Origin: CAZAYP01 sp964489425 [NCBI: uncultured Verrucomicrobiota bacterium]
Lineage (GTDB): Bacteria > Verrucomicrobiota > Kiritimatiellia > RZYC01
NCBI GenBank assembly: GCA_964489425.1
Contig: CAZAYP010000045.1
Location: 1-46,345 of the forward strand
Direction of reading: 5' to 3'
DNA: 46,345 nucleotides
The position numbers and the translations under genes were made by a program. Below are positions 19,201 to 24,757 of this stretch, piece by piece. How positions within the stretch are numbered: the first letter of the stretch is position 1; every line of letters starts with the position of its first letter. The notes below the pieces were generated by a model. The model saw only the letters and a list, made by a program, of their open reading frames with translations, did not search any database and was not told where the DNA came from.

Positions 19201-19363
19201 CAAGCAAATCGACAAGACCACCGACATCACGGCGGATTACACCATCACCGGCTGCAAGGAGATCATCACCGCCCCGTTGCCCACCGGCACCAAGCAGGCG
19301 GCCGGCGGCATCCTGGATTGGATCAAGAAAAAAATGGGCCTGTCAACGGACAAAAAGAAATAA
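13298..19363 (+). CDS. Teneurin/Rhs-like exported protein with NHL propeller and YD repeats
   Basis: A 2021-residue protein. Order: basic N-terminus and signal peptide (ALMVLLMYPGQESAA, ending near residue 45); an FN3-like region (~46-145); a carboxypeptidase-regulatory-like beta-sandwich (~188-256, GVVKDQAGLPIPGVTITIED); a Lys/Asp/Pro-rich linker (~485-511); an NHL propeller (~702-1016) with blades of the form GDGGPATNA...GPDG-x-(L/I)Y-(F/I)-(T/A)(E/D); a long YD-repeat shell (~1035-1840); an Rhs core signature (FDPQTGLLRFGDRDY, FGRWTAQEPLG, ~1853-1886); and a C-terminal region of ~115 residues after NPLYYADPDGQ with one membrane segment and a Lys-rich amphipathic end. Rhs/YD proteins encapsulate and deliver C-terminal toxins; the C-terminus here matches no toxin I recognise. 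The ATG has AAGGGAG five nt upstream. NHL plus YD shell is the teneurin-like order. The first of four exported-protein genes on this strand. Confidence 0.88.
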   Translation: MRVLKAPAHVIASSLSQRTTPRFSSAARLALMVLLMYPGQESAADPQVSHVAAGQRVGTRMVDITFDLQTTNAWGANISVQVSTNSGAAFDLPAVQFSGAGYGRAYAGTNLPIVWNANADWPGQYDTGMQVRITAVPAPEPDPEKEAPPPANGEASLPGQTMAFLYSGPNAVQSGVATGTMDQLRVAVVHGVVKDQAGLPIPGVTITIEDHPEFGQTYTRTNGEYDLALNGGTTFHVNYNRADYLALQRVYDVPWQDYVPVDDVVMSRQDSVVSAITVAPTSAPQWATSSVINDGDGRRQAGVYFPGGVAAAIIAHDGTTQAVDGLTTRLTEYTVGDNGAAAMPGDLPATVAYTYAIELGSAEAQRKEAGRDVLFNTNVYFYTDNFLGMPAGIPVPMGYYNKDTGAWVPSPDGRVIQLIGTNALGLARISLVPAGTEAALLALQALGFTDAERLMLAQKYQPCTNSLWRVPITHFSTYDCNYGVKPKDPAKKPKKKDPKKKKKDEDPKQCKIGGDLEIGNQVFREQAAIAGTPFSLNYSSRRADTPFALDIPLTDATAPTNVNQVVCEVFLAGRQFRAEYAPAANLVHHLQWDGLDVYGRKVNGSPTAQIRIGYVYDGYYIMPPSMRASFGAASGTIIPGSIPARNGITLWQEQQISVGDALPSGYGLGNWTLSPHHFYDPIGRRLVMGNGDYRSVSPEDWIIETMAGTGATGSTGDGGPATNATFNVVWDIAVAADGTIYVADQYRLRKITPDGMITNLADVPELFSISLGPDGSVYGGSYHGQRVWKVTPDGTVSVVTGNGSPGFSGDGGPATNAQVKYPAGAAVAPDGTIFIAEVDGDRIRRIGPDGIISTYAGKGVRGHNGDGGPATNALINSPHGMCLGPDGSLYFTEYVGHYVRQITPDGIINTLAGTGTGAYSGDGGDAKLASLYDPASVYFGPDGALYIADYLNHRVRRVGADGIINTVAGSANYGFAGDGGPAAQAMLHRPYGVKFGPDGSYYIADLNNYRIRQVRPAAPGIALGEHHVPSSDGGRIFVFNDGGRHLRTVDSLTGSNIYTFGYTTNGLLARVTDAFGLATMIERAENGTPLAVVAPFGQRTELQVTTNGQLTAIINPAGQQRQFRYAAGGLVTNVVDALGQVETIEYNGESQVTRIINAAGAATALGRTDWSGGYQVYATSAMGRVTSVRAETLDDGADRTTQNRPCCGVLDYQETTMPDGRITLDQEDGTQQTALLSPDPRFKMQAPFPGTAVIRTPAGLVSTNEREVAVVLDPANPLGVAALETSDRRNGAEWITVYTASNRQTLVRSPAGRETRLQYDEAGLLSALSMPGLAPVYYHYNGLGQLTEVNQGDGPNARARTTTFDAQGQISTVTQPLDGTTHYQRDPLGQVTNVLLANGQSAQYAYDANNNLVKCQPPGRPAYRWVYNAVNDPITFQPPLVSGVGTGTAFYYDQDRFPTGARRPDGSVISNFYDEVGRLVEMVIPEDRQTYLYAGASTRPGAILATNGASLAFGYDGSLVTSVVWQGSVTGRVSAGYDAWLRQRSLAVNGAQAINYQYDADGLILAAGDCVYARDPASGRLLSATLSNVVEIYAYDQFGAVTSMVAAFSGAPFFAYELQYDPAGRVATRRETTPGATNRFDYAYDAIGQVAEVRYQGQWGQYTNRYEYDANGNRMAAEIAGSVESGTYDDQDRVLTYAGRTCGHTPNGAWAAVTDATRVATYSYDALGQLRQVSQDGTNIQYVIDAAGRRVGKRVDGVMTRQFLYANDLQPVAELDGQRRLLSRFVFGQRPNAPEYLVRSGVVYKVVCDAQGSPRRVVDAATGVIAQEMDYDEFGRALQAVTGDLLPFGFGGGLFDPQTGLLRFGDRDYAPLFGRWTAQEPLGIALSLNLYTYCANNPLYYADPDGQIVLPVILALGGAAVVVIWMDRGGKFTKACSATRKARQKVLECAADSQSTDQQNKEATKEYNKQIDKTTDITADYTITGCKEIITAPLPTGTKQAAGGILDWIKKKMGLSTDKKK

Positions 19364-19374
19364 AGGGATAGCAC

Positions 19375-19797
19375 ATGAAATCTAAAATCATGATCCTGGT
19401 GGCGGGCTGGCTGGTGGCGGGGGCACTGCCCGGGCGGGCCGGCTCCCAGGTCTCCCCCGGCTTCACCCTCGACACCCGCTCGCTGTCCTACGCGGCGTCC
19501 AACATCGTGGTGGATGCCGCCGGCCCAGGTAACGTGAACATCCGCTGGGACGGCCTGCCGGTGGTGGACGAGTACCGCGTGTGGCGCAGCACCAGCGACG
19601 ACTGGGCCACCGCCGTGCTGATCGGGTCCACCACCAACACGTCGTACCAGGACACGGAGCCGCAAATGGGCAGTACCTATTACTACTGGCTCACGGCCTT
19701 GAACCAGATCATCTCCGGCGAGCCAACCGGCGCCGGGCTATGGGTGGCCGTGATGGCCAAGGGCCTGCCCTGGCTGCAGTTGATGCTGGACGAATAA
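19375..19797 (+). CDS. Exported fibronectin type III-like small protein
   Basis: A 140-residue exported protein with signal peptide MKSKIMILVAGWLVAGALPG and one fibronectin type III-like domain: VNIRWDGLPVVDEYRVWRS followed by TSYQDTEPQMGSTYYYWLTA, a standard FN3 pattern in bacterial surface proteins. It starts 11 nt after the Rhs-like gene stop with AAGGGA upstream, so the two are very likely co-transcribed. The position directly downstream of an Rhs-type gene is where an immunity gene would lie, but a signal peptide and FN3 fold fit an accessory or adhesion role better. Confidence 0.75.
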   Translation: MKSKIMILVAGWLVAGALPGRAGSQVSPGFTLDTRSLSYAASNIVVDAAGPGNVNIRWDGLPVVDEYRVWRSTSDDWATAVLIGSTTNTSYQDTEPQMGSTYYYWLTALNQIISGEPTGAGLWVAVMAKGLPWLQLMLDE

Positions 19798-19927
19798 GCG
19801 CCGGCCCCTGGCGCCGCCGCCCACTCAGCATACCCATAAAATACCCAGTTGAGATGCTCGCCGGGAAGGGCAAAGTCGCCCATGATATTGACGCGAAAAC
19901 CACCGTCGCAAGGGAGGAATGGTAACC

Positions 19928-22048
19928 ATGAAACAGGCAATGGCTTTGCGGAGCGCGTTAAAAATTCGGCAGCACCATCTGCCCAAGCGAATCATACTTG
20001 GGTTCCTGCTGTTATGCACGGCTGCGTCGACGCAGGCCCAACCCGCGGCCTGGCCCGTCCAGAACAGCGCGTCCATGGCGCCCACGGGCGATATCGTCGT
20101 GGTGCGCGCCGGGGAGGTCGCCACGTTTGAGGGCGTCTACACCTACGCCGCCGGCCCCGTGAACGTGCAGTCCGTCACCGTGATGAATACGAACCTGCTG
20201 GCCGCCAGCGTGGTCGTCAACGGCACCGCGACCAACGTGCAGTTGCTCGGGCGCGCGCCCGGGGTCAGCGCCATCCAGCTCCGCGGCCTTTACTTTGACT
20301 GGAACGTGGAAAACCCGGACCACACGTGGGGCGCCTGGGTCACCAACGCGATCAGCTACGGGGTCCTGGTGCGCGCCACGAACGGCGCGGCCATCGGCCT
20401 GCCGACCACCTACACCCCGATCGGATCGCGCGCCGTCATGGGCAACCCGGACGTGGAAAAATGGTACCAGAACGGCGCAAACACCGATCCGGCGCTGGCG
20501 CACCGGACCGACATTATCGACATCTATATGCAGGGCGGCCCCTGCAGCTGGGTGTACCAGAACAGCGACTGGGACACGGCGTGGTATCCGGGCAAGTACC
20601 TGTACAACTTCATCCGGGCCTGCAAACGCCAGGGACGCATCCCCTGCATCGTCTTCTACTGCATCCCGCCCTCGGGCGTGGGCGACAGCGCCATGGGCGC
20701 GCTCTACTCGGTGAGCGAAACGCCGGGCATCCGGTCGGCCGACGACAGCCGCTACGGCGGCTACACCCAGACCATGCCCTGGGTCAGGGGGCTGGTGCCC
20801 CAGACCAACTACATGACGCTGTACTACCACCGCACGATCCGCGTCATGCGCGAGTGCCTGTATAAAACGACCAGCGACGGGTGGCCGTGCCTGGTGGTGA
20901 TCGAGCCGGACTTCATCGGCTACATGTCCGCCAACCTCGGGCAACCGGTGGACCCCAACACGAACAGCATCACGGTCAACCTCACCAACTATTCGTTCAA
21001 GGTGACGCGAGCGTTTGATACGGGCCCCGCCGAGACCGCGGGCCCGAGCCAGGTGAACGGCGCCGGCACCAACACCTGCGTGTTCAACACGGAACCCTTG
21101 CTGGCAGCAGACGAACGCACCAACTTCCCCAACACGCTCAAGGGGTTCGCCACCAGCATCCCGCATATTTTCCGCAAGCCGTTCACCCTGGACGGCCAGG
21201 GCGCCCAGCTTGGCGACAACGTGATGATCGGCTGGAAGCTCAACCTCTGGGCGTCGAAAATCGGCGGCGGCTACACCACCAACGTCGGCAAGCCGACCGG
21301 CACGGATTTCGGCGTCGGCAAAGGCATTATCCGCTGGACCGATGCCACCGGCCAGGGTACGCCGCCCAACGGGTTCGGCGACCTGGTGGGCTACATCCGC
21401 GGCGAGGCCGCCGGCATCGCGCGTTATTACCTGAGCGTGGGCATTGCCCAGCAGACCGATTACCTGTTCATCGACCGCTACGGCATCGATGCCGCGTCCA
21501 AGGGCTTCGTGGACGATCCGGCCAGCAGCACCTGGTTCTGGAACCATGACCACTGGAACAACTACCTGGCCTTTGTCGCCTCCGTCCAGCAGACGGTCAA
21601 CCTGCCCATCATCCTTTGGCAGATGCCGATGGGCCACATCAATCAAAGCGACGCCTTAAAACCCGGCGGCGGGCCCTACGTGCCGCTGTCGAATGCGACC
21701 AACGGCGGAAGCTTCGAGGATTCGTCGGCTTCCTTCTGGCTGGGCGATACCTTCTCCCCCGGCGGCGCCCGGCGCACGGACTATTTCGCCACTTCGGAAT
21801 GGGCGGATTACGACCCCGCCCGCGCGGCGGACGTGATGGTTTCCAAGAGCGATATCCGCTGGGCGCCGGCCATCGCCCGCCTGCCCGGCCTGGGCATCGC
21901 GGCGCTGTTGAACGGGCCGGGCGTCGGGCGCGACTCGTCCACGTTCGCCTGCGCCCAGGACACGGCCGCCTCGGCGGACGACTCCTGGTGGATCAACAAG
22001 GTGCAACAGTACTATCTCCAGCAACCGGCACTGGCCGATCCCGACTGA
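19928..22048 (+). CDS. Exported protein, possible TIM-barrel hydrolase, family not recognised
   Basis: A 706-residue exported protein; signal peptide around RIILGFLLLCTAASTQAQ. The start at 19928 is preferred over 19919 because AGGGAGG lies ten nt before it. An N-terminal beta-rich region (~45-150) is followed by a large domain with alternating strand/helix segments and acidic motifs at strand ends: DIIDIYMQGG, CLVVIEPDFIGYM, DYLFIDRYGID and IILWQMPMGHIN. The IEPD segment resembles the acid motif of GH6 glycosidases, which hints at a carbohydrate-active TIM barrel, but the rest does not let me assign a family. Cys-poor. Lies 130 nt after the FN3 gene. Confidence 0.6.
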   Translation: MKQAMALRSALKIRQHHLPKRIILGFLLLCTAASTQAQPAAWPVQNSASMAPTGDIVVVRAGEVATFEGVYTYAAGPVNVQSVTVMNTNLLAASVVVNGTATNVQLLGRAPGVSAIQLRGLYFDWNVENPDHTWGAWVTNAISYGVLVRATNGAAIGLPTTYTPIGSRAVMGNPDVEKWYQNGANTDPALAHRTDIIDIYMQGGPCSWVYQNSDWDTAWYPGKYLYNFIRACKRQGRIPCIVFYCIPPSGVGDSAMGALYSVSETPGIRSADDSRYGGYTQTMPWVRGLVPQTNYMTLYYHRTIRVMRECLYKTTSDGWPCLVVIEPDFIGYMSANLGQPVDPNTNSITVNLTNYSFKVTRAFDTGPAETAGPSQVNGAGTNTCVFNTEPLLAADERTNFPNTLKGFATSIPHIFRKPFTLDGQGAQLGDNVMIGWKLNLWASKIGGGYTTNVGKPTGTDFGVGKGIIRWTDATGQGTPPNGFGDLVGYIRGEAAGIARYYLSVGIAQQTDYLFIDRYGIDAASKGFVDDPASSTWFWNHDHWNNYLAFVASVQQTVNLPIILWQMPMGHINQSDALKPGGGPYVPLSNATNGGSFEDSSASFWLGDTFSPGGARRTDYFATSEWADYDPARAADVMVSKSDIRWAPAIARLPGLGIAALLNGPGVGRDSSTFACAQDTAASADDSWWINKVQQYYLQQPALADPD

Positions 22049-22090
22049 TCCGTCCCGGCGCCACAACCCACCCTGCCCATGGAGGAATCA

Positions 22091-23692
22091 ATGAAACGGC
22101 AACCCCATCGCAACCCGCATCTGCTCTGGATCATCCCGCTCGTCTGCGCGCTCGCCGGCGCAGCCACGGCGCAAGCGGGCGCGCTTGATATCATCGACGC
22201 CGGCGCCAACGCCTTTACCGTGAGCGCCTTCGCCGGCAGCCACGGGTGGGTCTCCCCGGCCGCCACGCAAGTCACCGCCGGCGGCCAGGCCACGTTCACG
22301 GCGGCGCCCACCACCGCCGGTTATGGCGTGGATCGCTGGGTGCTCGATACGCAAACCATCGTGCAGCTGGGCGGCAGCAGCCTGACCCTGACCAACATCT
22401 CGGCCGCGCACCGGGTGGACGTCCACTTCAAGCCGTTCACAGACCTGCAGACCTTCGCGGGCGGCATGGACCGTGAAAATGTGGAGGTGATCATGCCGGG
22501 CCGCCACGGCGAAATTTACGTGGGGGGGAATTTTACGCGGGCCGGGCAGTGCGCGGCCAACCGCATAGCCTGCTGGGACGGACAATCCTGGACCAACCTC
22601 GGGGCCGGCGTGGATGACCTGGTCACCGACATCGCGGTCGCGCCCAACGGCGACCTGGTGGTCGGCGGCTGGTTTACGCACGCCGGCGGGCAGGCGGCCA
22701 ACTACATCGCCAGGTGGGATGGCGTGGCCTGGACGAACCTGGGCAGCGGGCTCAACGGGCCGGTGGTGGTGGTCATCCTGGGAACCAACGGGGATGTCTA
22801 CGCCGGCGGCGGGTTTACCGAGGCGGGCGGCGTACCGGCCCATCATGTGGCCCGCTGGAACGGCCAAGCCTGGACCAACCTCGGCGAAGGGGTCAACCGC
22901 CCCATCCTGGACCTGGCGTTCAGTCCGCAAAACGAGCTGTACGCCGGCGGTTGGTTCACGCAAGCCGGCGGCGCGCCCGCCAACCGGGTCGCCCGCTGGA
23001 ACGGTCACGCCTGGACCAATCTTGCGGAGGGCTTGAATGGGACGGCCTTCTACCTGTTGTTCCAAGCCGAGAGCCTGTACGTGGCCGGCTATTTCACGCA
23101 AGCCGGCGGGCGCGCCGCCAAGTCGGTGGCCATGTGGGATGGCACCGCGTGGACCAACCTGGGCGCCGGCGTGGATGAAGGCGCCTGCTGGCTGGCTTTT
23201 GATGACACGGGCGCCATGTATGTCAGCGGCTTTTTCACCAACGCCGGCGGACAGGCGGCCAACCGGGTCGCCAAGTGGGCCGACTCGACCTGGACCAGCG
23301 TAGGCAGCGGGGTGAATGACCTGGCCACCACCGTCATGGCCTATTCGAACAACCTCTATGTGGGCGGAGATTTCGACACGGCGTTCGGCGTCAAGGCATC
23401 CGGGATCGCCATGTATTCCCCGGGAAGAACCTATGCCGTGAACGCCGCCGCAGCGGGCGCCGGTGGATCCATTTCCCCCACCAACATCATCCTGCTCACC
23501 GGGCAGGCGCTGACGTTTACGGCCCAGAGTATGTTCGGCTACTCCGTGGCCAAGTGGTACCTTAACGGCGAGATTATCCAGATCGGCGGCTCAACCCTGA
23601 CCCTGGCCGACATCCGGGACAACTACAGCGTCGCGGTTTCTTTTGCCCGCACCGTCTTCCCCCTGTGCCCGTTCCTGTTGTTGCTGGAGTAG
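22091..23692 (+). CDS. Exported repeat protein (AGG-x-FT propeller-like repeats)
   Basis: A 533-residue exported protein; GGAGGA five nt before the ATG at 22091 and signal peptide LLWIIPLVCALAGAATAQAG. It has about seven to eight repeats of ~45 residues of the form W(T/x)NLG-x-G-x(8)-VGG-x-FT-x-AGG-x-AAN-x-(I/V)A-x-WDG, a propeller-like repeat (related to delta-60/'GGxFT' repeats). Two copies of a short beta repeat, GYGVDRWVLDTQTIVQLGG and GYSVAKWYLNGEIIQIGG, flank the repeat array on either side and resemble InlB-type/bacterial-repeat domains. The same repeat type builds the propeller of the ubiquitin-like-domain protein at 34529-36934, but this protein lacks the conserved C-terminal domain of that family. 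It starts 42 nt after the preceding gene. Confidence 0.75.
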   Translation: MKRQPHRNPHLLWIIPLVCALAGAATAQAGALDIIDAGANAFTVSAFAGSHGWVSPAATQVTAGGQATFTAAPTTAGYGVDRWVLDTQTIVQLGGSSLTLTNISAAHRVDVHFKPFTDLQTFAGGMDRENVEVIMPGRHGEIYVGGNFTRAGQCAANRIACWDGQSWTNLGAGVDDLVTDIAVAPNGDLVVGGWFTHAGGQAANYIARWDGVAWTNLGSGLNGPVVVVILGTNGDVYAGGGFTEAGGVPAHHVARWNGQAWTNLGEGVNRPILDLAFSPQNELYAGGWFTQAGGAPANRVARWNGHAWTNLAEGLNGTAFYLLFQAESLYVAGYFTQAGGRAAKSVAMWDGTAWTNLGAGVDEGACWLAFDDTGAMYVSGFFTNAGGQAANRVAKWADSTWTSVGSGVNDLATTVMAYSNNLYVGGDFDTAFGVKASGIAMYSPGRTYAVNAAAAGAGGSISPTNIILLTGQALTFTAQSMFGYSVAKWYLNGEIIQIGGSTLTLADIRDNYSVAVSFARTVFPLCPFLLLLE

Positions 23693-23731
23693 CAGGCCGG
23701 CCGCGCGGGAAGTGACGCGCGCCACCCCGGA

Positions 23732-24256
23732 TCACTCGGCGCGGCTCGGGGGCGATTCAGAGGATTGATGCAAAGCGCCGTGCACCGAGCACTCCGGGTC
23801 CTTGCCCACCACGTTCACCGTGTATTGCCCGCCCTTGGGACATACCAGCCCGGTCAATTGCTTGCTGATTTCCGCGTCCGGGATGGTGTCGCCATCCGCG
23901 TAATCGTTTTCAACCGTCGCCTGCATCTTGGCATTATCGATCACCCGCATATTATTGACGCAGGCATTCTTTTGCGACATCTCCCGCGCCTTGACGAATG
24001 ACGGGATGGCAATGGCGGCGAACATCGGCAGCACCAGCACCATCAGCGCGATGCCCACGTAACCCATGATGAGGCCGGCCAGCGCCATGCCCTCGCCCTG
24101 CAGCGTCCCGGCCGAGGCCCGGATCCGGCTCATGGCCACATGCCCGCAAATCACCGCCGGGATCGCGCCCAGCGGGCCCAGGCAGAAGAAGCCCAAAATA
24201 CCCAGCACCAGGCTGGTCACCGCGATACCCGCTGTCTTTTTCTGCACGTCGGTCAT
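23732..24256 (-). CDS. DUF4190 / pilin-like membrane protein
   Basis: A 174-residue protein with two parts. Residues ~10-80 have the DUF4190 pattern: two hydrophobic hairpin helices around [20 protein letters not shown] and [15 protein letters not shown], with [11 protein letters not shown] between. After this comes a pilin-like helix and cap: [20 protein letters not shown], then [13 protein letters not shown], and a C-terminal CPKGGQYTV...CSVHG pair of Cys, a layout found in short pilin-like proteins of the PVC group. Start: AGGAG lies eight nt before the ATG at 24256 and only two nt before 24262, so 24256 is preferred. Possibly a helper of the pilin system encoded at 0.1-4.6 kb. It converges on the plus-strand gene ending at 23692. 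Confidence 0.7.
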   Translation of the reverse strand: MTDVQKKTAGIAVTSLVLGILGFFCLGPLGAIPAVICGHVAMSRIRASAGTLQGEGMALAGLIMGYVGIALMVLVLPMFAAIAIPSFVKAREMSQKNACVNNMRVIDNAKMQATVENDYADGDTIPDAEISKQLTGLVCPKGGQYTVNVVGKDPECSVHGALHQSSESPPSRAE

Positions 24257-24332
24257 GGTCATAGCTCCTGTTGGTGGTTCGATTCCAATGTCCCCGCTTA
24301 TGCCGCATCCGGAGGTCCTTGTCAATTCAGCG

Positions 24333-24437
24333 TCGTAATCGGCATCGTGTTCGTTGTCATCGTCGTGATCGTAATCGTAATCGTTGTCGTGATCGTGGTC
24401 GTTGTCGTTGTCGTGATCGCAATCGATTCCGATAGCG
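24333..24437. repeat. Degenerate hexanucleotide microsatellite
   Basis: About 105 bp of a (GTCGTN)(ATCGTN)-type hexamer repeat, e.g. CGTAATCGTAATCGTTGTCG; read on the minus strand it would encode a His/Asp/Asn-rich run. It lies upstream of the DUF4190/pilin gene, 77-181 bp from its start, and may vary in length by slippage. Confidence 0.75.
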
Positions 24438-24573
24438 ATGAAAACAGACGTCGCAAGCGCATCCCCAACAACCCACCGCGCGACCAGGCGCCGCCCGTGC
24501 CAGATTGGCACGTCCCGACGATCGCCCCGGCCAACAAGTCACGGCCGCCGGTGCAACGGCACGGCCAATAAAA

Positions 24574-24616
24574 GCTCCCCTCCTTTTCAAGGAGGGGTGG
24601 CCGCAGGCCGGGGTGG
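24574..24616 (-). repeat. REP-like dispersed palindrome, copy 4
   Basis: Same family as 20-62, 2180-2222 and 2489-2530 (CCCCTCC-TTTTCAA-GGAGGGG stem followed by a GGCCGCAGGCCGGG stem). It lies 85 bp upstream of the sigma54-like promoter. Confidence 0.85.
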
Positions 24617-24700
24617 TTTGAGTTCAAGCCGCCGGAATGCAGGCGGGACGTCTGCGCTACCCCCGCGCACCTCATCTGCCATGTCCGATTGTGACCGATT

Positions 24701-24716
24701 TGGCACGGTTTGTGCA
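24701..24716 (+). promoter_or_regulatory. Sigma54 (-24/-12) promoter of the DUF2723 gene
   Basis: TGGCACGGTTTGTGCA matches the sigma54 consensus TGGCACG-N4-TTGCA except for one base (GTGC for TTGC), with the GG and GC dinucleotides at the required spacing. The expected transcript start is ~30 nt before the ATG at 24758. The window also encodes an NtrC-type sigma54 activator. Confidence 0.65.
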
Positions 24717-24757
24717 TTACTCACCCTGTTTGCATAACAACTTAACCGGGAGACACC

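Noticed and set aside
19375-19797. FN3 protein as Rhs immunity protein
   Set aside because: Position fits, but a signal peptide and FN3 fold argue against a cytoplasmic immunity role.
24437-24511. Extension of the DUF4190/pilin gene upstream through the microsatellite
   Set aside because: It would add a His/Asp/Asn run coded by the hexamer repeat; the AGGAG before 24256 supports the shorter start.
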